NCBI RefSeq assembly: GCF_000255555.1
Contig: NZ_AGRW01000034.1
Span: forward strand, 1-64,000
Length of the DNA: 64,000 nt
Reading direction: 5' to 3'
Source of the DNA: Treponema saccharophilum DSM 2985
GTDB lineage: Bacteria > Spirochaetota > Spirochaetia > Treponematales > Treponemataceae
A program made the position numbers and the translations under genes. The notes beneath the pieces were generated by a model that saw only the letters and a program-made list of their open reading frames with translations, was not told where the DNA came from and did no database searches. Positions 7,822 through 16,613 of the stretch are shown piece by piece; position 1 is the stretch's first letter, and the number at the start of each line of letters is the position of its first letter.

Positions 7822-10120
7822 CTTCTTGTTCAGATACAGATTCGTCATCGCTTTTTTCATTTTTGTGCTGTGCGTTCTTTTTGAAATTTCAGGCTCATCA
7901 ATCGGAATGTGGTGCTCTTATTTTGGAGAAGAAGACAAGGATATTCTGTTTGGCGTTTCTCGTCCTATCAGAAGTGACGAATGGGCTGTTTTTACGCCAA
8001 TGGGAATGAGCCAATATTACAATTACTCTGGAAGCTTCCCTTATTTCAGCGATACTGTCAGAGCTTGTCCGACAGATGTCTTTCTCGAATATGGCCAAGC
8101 TGTAAAAAATCCACTCGTTGTTTTTCGACCGTTCTATTGGGGCTATTTGTTTCTGCCTGTCGCAAAAGGAATGTCTTTTTTTTGGTGCGGCAGATTGCTT
8201 GCGCTCTTGCTGGTATCTTTTGAATTTGGACTTTTGATTACCAATAAAAGAAAACTTCTTTCGCTTACAATGGCGATAATGATAGCATTCGCGCCACCTG
8301 TTCAATGGTGGTTCGCAAACACCGGCCTGGTTGAAATGCTCATCTACATGCAGCTTTCCGTTTTGATGCTGCAAAAATACATGACAGACTCAAGATTTGC
8401 TTTCAGGTTGCTGTATCTTTTTGTCATTGTCATTTGTGCTGGCGGATATGTCCTTACATTTTATCCGTCATGGATGATTCCGTTCGCGTACATTTTGCTT
8501 GCTTTGGCCTTGTGGGTGTTCATCGAGAATCTAAAAAATTGCAAAATGCGCATTTCTGATTGGCTGAGCATCGGCGTCTCTGTGCTGATTTTCGCAGTTT
8601 CAATGATTTATTTTTACCACATGTCCAAGGAAACAATTCGTTCTCTTATGGCTACGGTGTATCCGGGAAGCCGTTTTGAGACTGGCGGGGGAATGCTTAA
8701 TTTGTTGTTCCTGTATATTACTAATATATGGCATGCAGTCCTTGGAGATGGTGCATTGGTAAATGTATGCGAAAGCAGCTATTTCATTGATTTTTTCCCT
8801 GTGTGTTGGATTCTGCCTGTTTTGGCATTGCTTAGAAGTCAAAAAAAGGACATGTTGCTTCAATTTTTGCTCTTCGTCAGCGCCATTCTCGGCATATACT
8901 GCGTATTTGGCTTCCCAAAGACACTTTCAAAAATTTCTTTGTTGAGCAATTGTCAGGCCACCCGGGTTTTGGTTGCTTTAGGGTTTTGCAATGTCCTTCT
9001 TTTGATACGGACCCTTTCTCAGCCTTGCTCTGTTTGCTCTTCTTCTGTTTTGAAGTCTGTCGCTGGTTCCTTTGTGACAGTTTTCATTGCCGTTCAAGCA
9101 TGCAAGACATTGAATACAGGCTTTCTTTATAAAAACAAAGTAATATTATTTGGAACAATACTTACATTTTTTGTTTTGTATTTCTGCCTTTTGTCATTCA
9201 AGTCAAAAAGGCGTTTTGTATGGATTTCTGGAACGATTGCCGTGACTTTGTTCTCAAGTCTCCTTGCAAATCCCGTTCGCCATGGAATTAAATCAGTTGA
9301 GAATATTTCTGTCCTCAAGACATGGAGGGAGACACATCTCCAGAAGCCTGATGCAAAATGGCTGATTGAGAATTGCGACTATCCTATTACTAATTCAGGC
9401 TTGTTGATTGGTATTCCAGCAATCAATTCAACAAATGTTTATCCAAACCTTGACAGATGGCACTTGATTGACCCTGAAAGAAAATATGAAACCGTATACA
9501 ACAGGTATGCCCATATATCAATGAAACTAGAAGAGGTTCCTGCCGCGTCTTTTGACTTGTTGAATCCAGATTGGTTTTCATGCACATTGTCTATTTCTGA
9601 CGCAAAAAAACTTGGCGTTTCATTTGTCATGAGCAACAGAAAATTGTTCTCTTACATTTATAGCGGTGATATGACTTTGCTTGCAGAAGCGAACGGTTTC
9701 TATTTTTACAAGATAAATGAAGTCGCAGTTCCAATGGAAATTTTGGGCGATGAACTTCCATCTTTCGAGCCAACAGAAACTTCCTTCCCTTATTTCATAG
9801 ACTCAGAGAACATATCATCACGCGCGATTTCACTCGCTGGCTGGGCATACCACGAAAACGATGATTGCGATGTTTACATTGGCATCGAAGATAAAACATT
9901 CAAGGCACAGAAGGTTCATCGACCTGACGTAAAGGAAGCGTTCTGTTTAGAAAATGATACTCAAGGTTTTTCTGCGACGATACCGCTTGAATCTGATTTG
10001 CAGAGCTACACTTTGTATCTCGTGAACAACAGCAAGAAGGAAATCTACAGGAAGACGATTTCAATTTCCAAATCAGACGACTTGGATGAACTTTTTTCAA
10101 ATGCGGTGGATGTTGAATAA
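7793..10120 (+). CDS. Large multi-pass membrane protein with C-terminal GWA module
   Basis: A GTG start at 7793 is chosen because AGGGGG (7781-7786) lies 6 nt upstream; the open frame before it would overlap the flippase deeply. About 775 residues: some 12 membrane helices to residue ~500, then a soluble domain, then a ~100-residue beta-rich module (residues ~664-760) with FIDS, LAGWAYHEN, HRPDVKEAF, GFSATIP. The membrane part has an early periplasmic loop PIRSDEWAVFTPMG with acidic residues, as in GT-C type glycosyltransferases or YfhO-like proteins; exact family unknown to me. The last 340 bases are almost copied in the gene ending at 13600. Confidence 0.72.
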   Translation: MKSKLSTTCDFLFRYRFVIAFFIFVLCVLFEISGSSIGMWCSYFGEEDKDILFGVSRPIRSDEWAVFTPMGMSQYYNYSGSFPYFSDTVRACPTDVFLEYGQAVKNPLVVFRPFYWGYLFLPVAKGMSFFWCGRLLALLLVSFEFGLLITNKRKLLSLTMAIMIAFAPPVQWWFANTGLVEMLIYMQLSVLMLQKYMTDSRFAFRLLYLFVIVICAGGYVLTFYPSWMIPFAYILLALALWVFIENLKNCKMRISDWLSIGVSVLIFAVSMIYFYHMSKETIRSLMATVYPGSRFETGGGMLNLLFLYITNIWHAVLGDGALVNVCESSYFIDFFPVCWILPVLALLRSQKKDMLLQFLLFVSAILGIYCVFGFPKTLSKISLLSNCQATRVLVALGFCNVLLLIRTLSQPCSVCSSSVLKSVAGSFVTVFIAVQACKTLNTGFLYKNKVILFGTILTFFVLYFCLLSFKSKRRFVWISGTIAVTLFSSLLANPVRHGIKSVENISVLKTWRETHLQKPDAKWLIENCDYPITNSGLLIGIPAINSTNVYPNLDRWHLIDPERKYETVYNRYAHISMKLEEVPAASFDLLNPDWFSCTLSISDAKKLGVSFVMSNRKLFSYIYSGDMTLLAEANGFYFYKINEVAVPMEILGDELPSFEPTETSFPYFIDSENISSRAISLAGWAYHENDDCDVYIGIEDKTFKAQKVHRPDVKEAFCLENDTQGFSATIPLESDLQSYTLYLVNNSKKEIYRKTISISKSDDLDELFSNAVDVE
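9781..10120 (+). repeat. Direct repeat, copy 1 (GWA module)
   Basis: About 340 bp matching 13261-13600 at a constant offset of 3480 bp; the last 160 bp differ at only a handful of positions, mostly silent. It covers the C-terminal module of two membrane protein genes. Confidence 0.85.
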
Positions 10121-10134
10121 CGGTATTTCAATCT

Positions 10135-10551
10135 ATGCTGACAGTTTTTTTTGATAAAAGACTTATGAAATTTCTCATCGTCGGTGTGGCAAACACCCTT
10201 GTCGGGGCGGGGCTTATGTTCCTGCTTTACAATGTGTTCGGCTGCTCATACTGGATTTCTTCTGCCTGCAATTACATTGCGGGAGGAATCCTGAGTTTTT
10301 TCCTAAACAAATTTTTTACATTCAAGAACAAACAGAAAAGCGCAAGACAAATTTTTTTCTTTATCGCGCTGCTTGTCGTCTGCTACCTTGTGGCTTATGT
10401 CGGGGCAAAACAGGCGGTGTTCTGCATTTTTGGAAATCTTGGCGAAAAGACAAAAGGAAACATAGCGATGTGTGCGGGAATTTTTATTTATACAGCACTC
10501 AATTATCTGGGACAAAGATTTTTAGTGTTCAAGGAGGATAAGAATGACTAG
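10135..10551 (+). CDS. GtrA family membrane protein
   Basis: About 138 residues with four predicted membrane helices and the family pattern: KFLIVGVANTLVGAGLMFLLY near the start, CNYIAGGILSFFLNKFFTFKN in the middle, and NYLGQRFLVF at the end. GtrA proteins act with a GtrB-type glycosyltransferase in moving a bactoprenol-linked sugar; the next gene is of that type and overlaps by 8 bases. The ATG at 10135 lacks a clear ribosome site; the in-frame ATG at 10165 is an alternative and would lose only ten residues. Confidence 0.85.
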   Translation: MLTVFFDKRLMKFLIVGVANTLVGAGLMFLLYNVFGCSYWISSACNYIAGGILSFFLNKFFTFKNKQKSARQIFFFIALLVVCYLVAYVGAKQAVFCIFGNLGEKTKGNIAMCAGIFIYTALNYLGQRFLVFKEDKND

Positions 10552-11521
10552 TCGGAATTATTTAGGGGGGGGGAAATGTATAGTATATCTTATAATCCCA
10601 TGCTACAACGAAGAAGCAGTCCTTCCAGAAACAAGCGGTATATTTCTCGAAAAAATACTGACACTGGTAAAAAATGGAAAAATCAGCGACGAAAGCAGAA
10701 TTCTGTTCGTGAACGACGGCTCAAAAGACAAGACATGGGAAATAATCAAGAATCTCTCTTCTTCTGACAGGCATTTCATCGGAATCTCACAGAGCAGAAA
10801 CCGCGGTCATCAGAACGCAGTCCTTGCAGGTCTCATGGAGGCGAAGGACAAATGCGATGTCGCGATTTCGGTGGATTGCGACGGTCAGGACGACATAAAT
10901 GCCGTTGACGAGATGATTGAGAAATATACTGCTGGGGCAGAAATCGTATACGGAGTGCGGAGTGCAAGGAAAACGGACACATTCTTCAAACGAACAACAG
11001 CCGAAGGCTTCTACAAGGTTCTCCGTTGGATGGGGGCTGAGACTGTTTACAATCACGCAGATTACAGGCTTGTTTCGAGCCGAGTCCTAAAAGAATTCGC
11101 AAACTTCAAGGAAGTGAATCTGTTTCTTCGCGGGCTTTTCCCTCTCGTCGGATTCAAAAGCGCCATTGTTTATTATGAACGACACGAACGCATCGCTGGA
11201 GAAAGCCATTATCCGCTCAACAAGATGCTCGGTCTTGCATGGAATGGAATCACTTCTTTGAGCGTAAAGCCTTTGCACCTGATTATCGGACTCGGCTTAT
11301 TAGTTTCCGCACTGAGTTTTGTCGCGGTTATCTGGTCCGTCGTCATGCAGCTGCTCGGAAAAACCGTTGCAGGATGGGCAAGCACGACGAGCATAATCGC
11401 CTTTTTGGGTGGAGTCCAGCTTCTTTCAATCGGCGTGATTGGAGAATATGTGGGAAAGATTTACATGGAAGTAAAACATCGCCCGCGGTATATCATAAGT
11501 GAGAGAGCGGGAGATTTTTAA
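10544..11521 (+). CDS. GtrB-like GT2 bactoprenol glycosyltransferase, with G9 tract
   Basis: A 325-residue GT2 enzyme: YLIIPCYNEEAVLP, LFVNDGSKDKTWEI, SVDCDGQDD, ADYRLVSSRVL, and two C-terminal membrane helices (roughly 240-262 and 275-300) ending in a basic tail. Expected role: transfer of a sugar to undecaprenyl phosphate, working with the GtrA upstream. AAGGAGGATAAGA precedes the ATG at 10544. Codons 8-10 are all GGG, forming nine consecutive G, and no in-frame start codon exists between the tract and the first GT2 motif. Gain or loss of one G would therefore abolish the enzyme; this looks like a phase-variable gene captured in the on state. Confidence 0.9.
   Translation: MTSRNYLGGGKCIVYLIIPCYNEEAVLPETSGIFLEKILTLVKNGKISDESRILFVNDGSKDKTWEIIKNLSSSDRHFIGISQSRNRGHQNAVLAGLMEAKDKCDVAISVDCDGQDDINAVDEMIEKYTAGAEIVYGVRSARKTDTFFKRTTAEGFYKVLRWMGAETVYNHADYRLVSSRVLKEFANFKEVNLFLRGLFPLVGFKSAIVYYERHERIAGESHYPLNKMLGLAWNGITSLSVKPLHLIIGLGLLVSALSFVAVIWSVVMQLLGKTVAGWASTTSIIAFLGGVQLLSIGVIGEYVGKIYMEVKHRPRYIISERAGDF
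10565..10573 (+). repeat. Poly-G tract (G9) inside coding sequence
   Basis: Nine G in a row at codons 8-10 of the GtrB-like gene. With eight G the frame reaches TAG within six codons; with ten G it runs into a frame ending at 10767. Poly-G tracts of this length are known contingency loci in Treponema pallidum and other bacteria. Confidence 0.85.
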
Positions 11522-11524
11522 TAA

Positions 11525-13600
11525 ATGAGGAAGTTTACGATGATAACAGAAAATGCAGGCAAAATAAGGGAATGTATTTGCAGTGTACTATTGGTATTCG
11601 TTTGTTTTATTTTTTATTTCGTATGGTCTCTGCATTTGCCTATGAATTTGTCACCTGATGAATATCTTCGTTATCAAATACCCGTTTGGATATTTGAGCA
11701 TGGCAGACTTCCTGTTGGAAATGAACCTGAACTTATAAACAATGTTTGGGGCTTTTCTTATGGATTTGTGCCTTATACGCCATCCTTAGTTAGTATATTT
11801 TTTATGTTTCTAGTATCGTTTTTTACAAATTCTTCAGAAGCGTTTTTTCACGCAGCTCGTATGCCAAATGTCTTATTTGGAGCAGGAACTGTTCTTTTGT
11901 GCTTGTTGATTGGTAAAGAGTTTTTCAGGCGAAAAGAAACAAAATATCTTTTTGCAGCTTTGGTTGGTTTTTTACCGCAGTTTGCCTTTTTAAGCAGTTA
12001 TTTGAATAATGACAATTTTTCTGTTTTTTGCAGTGCAATTATACTTCTTGCATGGATAAGAGGTATAAAATACACATGGTCCATTAAAAACTGCGTTTTG
12101 CTTTCCATAGGAATTGGACTCACAGCTATCTCGTATTACAATGCGTTTGGTTGGATTTTATGTAGTATTTTTCTTGTTTTCTTTTCGATTTTTTGTAATA
12201 AAACTCTTGAAAAAAAGACAGTTATCTTTTTAAGAATTTTTTTTATTGTTTTTTGTATCTCATTCGCAATTGCAGGTTGGTTTTTTGTAAGAAATTTTAT
12301 AATTCATGAAGGCGACATATTTGGTTTGAGAAGTTGCGATTTGTGTGGTGAACAGAATGCCCGATTTGATTTGAAACCTTCAAACAGATCAACTCCTAAA
12401 AATCAAGGGCTGGCTTTTGATTCTATTCTCTTTAGTACTGCATGGCATAAGCTCACTATACGTTCTTTTTTTTGCGTGCTTGGCTATATGAATATATTTG
12501 CTGATGACTATGTTTATGCAATTTACTATATGTTTGTTATTATGGGTATCATTGGTTTTGTTTTGAATGCAAGAATATATCTTCCCATCCTGTCAAAAGG
12601 ATTGTTACCCATGCTAATAGCTTGCATAGTCATACCATATGCGTTGTCGATGTACCGTTCCTATTCAACTGACTATCAGCCACAAGGTCGTTATGTCATG
12701 CCAGCTTTATTGCCACTGCAATTATTCGTCGCATCAGGATATGAAACATTGTCTGAAAAGACTAAAAAAATCATACCACTTTCGGCTGCAGCTTGTGTTC
12801 TCGTTTCATATTTGATTCTTTTTTCCATAGTATTCTTTACTGTAATTTACCCAATCTGCTGGGGAATTTACGGTGTATCAAAAGTAACTACATTACCGTC
12901 CAATCCTGTCATAGCTCGTGATTTTTCTTATTGTATTGACGCAGAAGATTTTTCTCAGCCAAATGAGACAAAAATATCTGGCTGGGCCTTTTTTGAGAAT
13001 GACAATTGCGATGCATATATATATGCCAATGAAAAATATTATACGACAAGAAAAGTTTTGCGGTCCGATGTTAAAGATGCGTTTAGGTTAAAATCCTCTA
13101 GAAAGGGATTTGAAGCTATTATTCCAGAAAAATTTCTATATTACAAATTAATTCTTGTGAATAAATCTAGAAAGGAAAACTATTGCAAAATTATTCATGA
13201 AGAGCTTGCTTCAAGTGACAATCTGCTGAATCTTCTTCATTATAAGTTTGCAAACGATAATTCCTTCCCGTTTTTCATTGACTCAGAGGATTTGTCAGAC
13301 GACACGCTCTCTCTTAGTGGCTGGGCTTACAACGAAAACGACGATTGCGATGTGTACATTGGCATCAAAGATAAAACATTCAAGACTGAGATGGTTCATC
13401 GACCTGACGTAAAGGAAGCTTTCGGTCTCGAATCTGATACTCAAGGTTTTTCTGCGGCGATACCTTTTGAATCAGATTTACAGAGCTACACTTTGTATCT
13501 CGTGAACAACAGCAAGAAGGAAATCTACAAGAAGACGATTTCAATTTCCAAATCAGACGACTTGGATGAACTCTTTTCAAATGCGGCGGATGTTGAATGA
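11525..13600 (+). CDS. GT-C-like membrane glycosyltransferase with two C-terminal GWA modules
   Basis: About 691 residues. The first ~450 form around 11 membrane helices, with an early periplasmic loop LSPDEYLRYQIP whose Asp-Glu resembles the catalytic loop of GT-C enzymes, and GFLPQFAFLSSYLNNDNF, reminiscent of DUF2142. Two tandem soluble modules follow (residues ~466-560 and ~580-675), with IDA/IDS, GWAFFEN/GWAYNEN, RSDVKDAF/RPDVKEAF and GF.A.IP. The second nearly copies the end of the 7793 gene. ATG 11525 is used here, but ATG 11540 has the better upstream site (GAGGAAG). Likely lipid-linked sugar donor; specificity unknown. Confidence 0.72.
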   Translation: MRKFTMITENAGKIRECICSVLLVFVCFIFYFVWSLHLPMNLSPDEYLRYQIPVWIFEHGRLPVGNEPELINNVWGFSYGFVPYTPSLVSIFFMFLVSFFTNSSEAFFHAARMPNVLFGAGTVLLCLLIGKEFFRRKETKYLFAALVGFLPQFAFLSSYLNNDNFSVFCSAIILLAWIRGIKYTWSIKNCVLLSIGIGLTAISYYNAFGWILCSIFLVFFSIFCNKTLEKKTVIFLRIFFIVFCISFAIAGWFFVRNFIIHEGDIFGLRSCDLCGEQNARFDLKPSNRSTPKNQGLAFDSILFSTAWHKLTIRSFFCVLGYMNIFADDYVYAIYYMFVIMGIIGFVLNARIYLPILSKGLLPMLIACIVIPYALSMYRSYSTDYQPQGRYVMPALLPLQLFVASGYETLSEKTKKIIPLSAAACVLVSYLILFSIVFFTVIYPICWGIYGVSKVTTLPSNPVIARDFSYCIDAEDFSQPNETKISGWAFFENDNCDAYIYANEKYYTTRKVLRSDVKDAFRLKSSRKGFEAIIPEKFLYYKLILVNKSRKENYCKIIHEELASSDNLLNLLHYKFANDNSFPFFIDSEDLSDDTLSLSGWAYNENDDCDVYIGIKDKTFKTEMVHRPDVKEAFGLESDTQGFSAAIPFESDLQSYTLYLVNNSKKEIYKKTISISKSDDLDELFSNAADVE
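13261..13600 (+). repeat. Direct repeat, copy 2 (GWA module)
   Basis: Partner of 9781-10120. The high identity of the last 160 bp, including many third positions, points to recent duplication or gene conversion. Homologous recombination between copies would delete 3480 bp, including gtrA and the poly-G glycosyltransferase. Confidence 0.85.
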
Positions 13601-13638
13601 CGGATTCCGGCATAAAAAATAAATAGGAGTTTTGTTTT

Positions 13639-15651
13639 ATGACAGAAAATGAATTGCAGTCACAGATTCAGGAGCTGAAATCGCAGCTTGAGACAAGAGA
13701 CTCTCAACTGAATGCTTTGATTTCAGAGATAAATTCTCTTCACAATTCCCGGAGCTGGAAAATCTCAAAGCCTGTGCGTGTTGCGGGAAAGATTGCGAGA
13801 AAAATACTTCCTCGGAAAGTGAAGACCGTGATTCGGATATTCAGGCAGAGCGGAATGAAGGGTGTGTGCGCAAAAATCTCCCAAAAACTCCGACACGACG
13901 TCGCGATGCAGAAGAATATAAGCGATGAAATGCGCGCGTCTTGGAATCGTCGTCACGATTTTGTCCTTGAGCCGCTCGCTTTTGGAGTGGGTGCTGATGT
14001 TTACAAGAGGCAAAAGAAATACAAATTTTCCAGGAAAATCAAATTCAGCATCCTTGTGCCCCTCTACAATACTCCAAAGGATTTTTTGCAGGAGATGATA
14101 GGTTCGTGCTTGTTCCAGACTTATGAAAACTGGGAGCTTTGCCTTGCCGACGGAAGCGATGCGGAACATGGCTATGTCCAGGCACTTTGCGAAGAAATTG
14201 CACAAAAAGACAGCCGCATAAAATACAAAAAGCTTGAAAAAAATGGAGGAATCTCGGAGAACACGAACGAGTGCGTCAAGATGGCGACGGGCGACTACAT
14301 CAGTCTGTTCGACCACGATGATTTGCTGCATCCTTCGGCACTGTTCGAGACGATGAGGGCAATCTGCGAAAAGGACGCGGAGTTCGTGTATACGGACGAG
14401 GCGGTCTTTAAAAGCCCTGATTTGCATAAAATAACCTTCATGAACTTCAAGCCTGACTTTGCGCCCGATTATCTAAACGGTAATAATTACATCACCCACT
14501 TTTGCAGTTTCGCAAAAGGATTACAGGAATCAATAGGGCTGTTCAATTCTGAATGTGATGGCGCGCAGGATTATGATTTTATTCTACGCTTATCGGAAAA
14601 TACAAAACGAATATCTCATGTACCAAAGTGTTTGTATTATTGGCGTGCGTCACCAACTTCAACAGCAAGCGGAGCGCAAGCAAAATCATATACGACAGAC
14701 GCCGGAAAAACCGCACTTGAACAGCATATTGCCCGGTGTGGTATTGATGCAACGGTGGCATACGGAAAACTTCCCAATACTTATAAAATCAATTACGCCA
14801 TAAAAGGTTCACCGCTTGTTTCCATCTTGATTCCGAGCTATGAGCACTGGCAGACGCTCAAAAAGTGCGTTGACTCAATCAAAAAACTTTCCACCTATAA
14901 GAATTATGAAATCATCGTCATCGAGAACAACAGCAAAGAACAGGTGACTTTTGATTACTACGACTCATTGAAAGCTGATGAGAAAATAAAAATTATCACA
15001 TGGGAAGGCAAATTTAATTATTCCGCCATAAATAATTTCGGCTTCAAGCATGCGAAAGGCGACTATATCCTTTTGCTTAACAACGACACCGAGGTAATTT
15101 CCCCAAACTGGATTGAAGAAATGCTGATGTTCGCGCAGCGCGCTGATGTTGGCGCAGTGGGGGCGATGCTCTATTATCCTGATGATAAGATACAGCATGC
15201 TGGTGTTATTGTTGGACTTGGTGGTTATGCTGCTCATTCACATCGTATGTGGAGTCGTGGTTCCTTCGGTTATGTAGGGAGGCTTTCAATAGTTCAGAAT
15301 TATTCTGCTGTTACGGCGGCTTGTGTAATGATTCCTCGAACGGTATATGAAAAAGTAAACGGTTTGGACGAAACATTTGAGGTCGCATACAATGATGTAG
15401 ATTTGTGCCTACGAATACGCAAAGCAGGCTATCTTATTGTATGGACCCCTTATGCAGAATTGTATCATTATGAATCAAAAAGCAGAGGTTATGAGGATAC
15501 TCCTGAAAAGTTGAAACGTTTTGCGGAAGAAAAAAAGAAATTGAGTTTGCGGTGGCAACAGACTCTATCTTCTGACCCTTACTACAATCCAAACCTCACA
15601 TTAGACCACGAGGATTTCTCGGTTGTTGGGAAAGTTTTTCCTGAAGAATGA
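13639..15651 (+). CDS. Double-domain GT2 glycosyltransferase (rhamnosyltransferase-like)
   Basis: About 670 residues. Residues 1-30 form a short coiled coil, followed by the NSRSWKISKPVR motif seen in many polysaccharide glycosyltransferases. The first GT2 domain starts near residue 136 (FSILVPLYNTP, ISLFDHDDLLHP); a second near 395 (VSILIPSYEHW, YILLLNNDTEV, FEVAYNDVDLCLRIR). The second domain resembles RfbF/WsaF-type rhamnosyltransferases, which fits the dTDP-rhamnose operon upstream. AGGAG at 13624-13628 precedes the ATG. The cytoplasmic enzyme probably adds two successive sugars of the repeat unit. Acceptor and sugar cannot be told from sequence. Confidence 0.88.
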   Translation: MTENELQSQIQELKSQLETRDSQLNALISEINSLHNSRSWKISKPVRVAGKIARKILPRKVKTVIRIFRQSGMKGVCAKISQKLRHDVAMQKNISDEMRASWNRRHDFVLEPLAFGVGADVYKRQKKYKFSRKIKFSILVPLYNTPKDFLQEMIGSCLFQTYENWELCLADGSDAEHGYVQALCEEIAQKDSRIKYKKLEKNGGISENTNECVKMATGDYISLFDHDDLLHPSALFETMRAICEKDAEFVYTDEAVFKSPDLHKITFMNFKPDFAPDYLNGNNYITHFCSFAKGLQESIGLFNSECDGAQDYDFILRLSENTKRISHVPKCLYYWRASPTSTASGAQAKSYTTDAGKTALEQHIARCGIDATVAYGKLPNTYKINYAIKGSPLVSILIPSYEHWQTLKKCVDSIKKLSTYKNYEIIVIENNSKEQVTFDYYDSLKADEKIKIITWEGKFNYSAINNFGFKHAKGDYILLLNNDTEVISPNWIEEMLMFAQRADVGAVGAMLYYPDDKIQHAGVIVGLGGYAAHSHRMWSRGSFGYVGRLSIVQNYSAVTAACVMIPRTVYEKVNGLDETFEVAYNDVDLCLRIRKAGYLIVWTPYAELYHYESKSRGYEDTPEKLKRFAEEKKKLSLRWQQTLSSDPYYNPNLTLDHEDFSVVGKVFPEE

Positions 15652-15686
15652 ACGCTAAGTAGTAAAAGCTATTGCTGGAGAGCAAA

Positions 15687-16607
15687 ATGAAAAATAATCA
15701 GACTGCAAATCTTTCTCTCGACCTCACCTACTATCCCGGAAAGGACCTCTACACCGACGGTGCCATCGAGGACGAAATCCTCGCGTTCGTGCGGGACAAT
15801 CCGCCGTCGGCTTATGAGGACTATATCGCAAAAAGAAAAAACTGGGCGGTTCTTTATCATCTCTCGTACATTAGGCAGAACATTCTCGCCGGAGTCGGAA
15901 TTTCGAATGACGACACAGTTCTTGAAATAGGCTCCGGCATGGGGGCGATTACGGGAAAACTCTGCGAAAAGGCAATGAGCGTCACCTGCGTGGAACTTTC
16001 AAAAAAACGGAGCGAGATAAACGCGTTCAGAAACCGGGATATGGACAACTTGAAAATCTATGTAGGCAACTTCGAAACCGTCGAGCCTCATCTTGGCGAA
16101 TTCGATGTGGTGACTCTCATCGGCGTATTCGAGTACGGGCGCAGCTACATTCACTCAGAAGAGCCTTACAAGGACTTCCTCAAGATTGCCCTTCGCCACC
16201 TCAAGCCAGGAGGCCGCCTCTACATAGCAATCGAAAACCGCTTGGGGCTCAAATACTTCGCTGGCTGCAAGGAAGACCATGTGGGAAAAAATTTCGAGGG
16301 CATTGAAGGCTACACGACCACTAACGGAGCAGTCACTTTCAGCCGAGGGGAGTTTGAGCATCTTTTTTCAGACTGCGGTATAAGCAGTTACCGCTTCATG
16401 TATCCGTACCCGGATTACAAATTTCCAATGCAGATTTTTTCGGACGAACGACTGCCAAAAACTGGCGAGCTCACGATGAATCTTATGAACATGGACCAAA
16501 GCCGCTACATGCTCTTTGATGAGGCAAAGGCCTACGACAGCATGGCAGGAACGGATTACTTCAAGACATTTTCGAACTCGTTTTTGATTGAAGTGACAAA
16601 GGAATAG
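15687..16607 (+). CDS. Class I SAM-dependent methyltransferase
   Basis: About 306 residues with a class I fold: motif I VLEIGSGMGAITGKLCEK near residue 83, then VTCVELSKKRSE, and FDVVTLIGVFEYG. The ATG at 15687 follows GGAGAG; the open frame from 15672 has no better start. Codon choice is more GC-rich than in its neighbours, like the rfb genes. In this cluster the likely substrate is a sugar or glycan end; chain-terminating methylation is possible but not shown. Confidence 0.85.
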   Translation: MKNNQTANLSLDLTYYPGKDLYTDGAIEDEILAFVRDNPPSAYEDYIAKRKNWAVLYHLSYIRQNILAGVGISNDDTVLEIGSGMGAITGKLCEKAMSVTCVELSKKRSEINAFRNRDMDNLKIYVGNFETVEPHLGEFDVVTLIGVFEYGRSYIHSEEPYKDFLKIALRHLKPGGRLYIAIENRLGLKYFAGCKEDHVGKNFEGIEGYTTTNGAVTFSRGEFEHLFSDCGISSYRFMYPYPDYKFPMQIFSDERLPKTGELTMNLMNMDQSRYMLFDEAKAYDSMAGTDYFKTFSNSFLIEVTKE

Positions 16608-16613
16608 ACAGAA

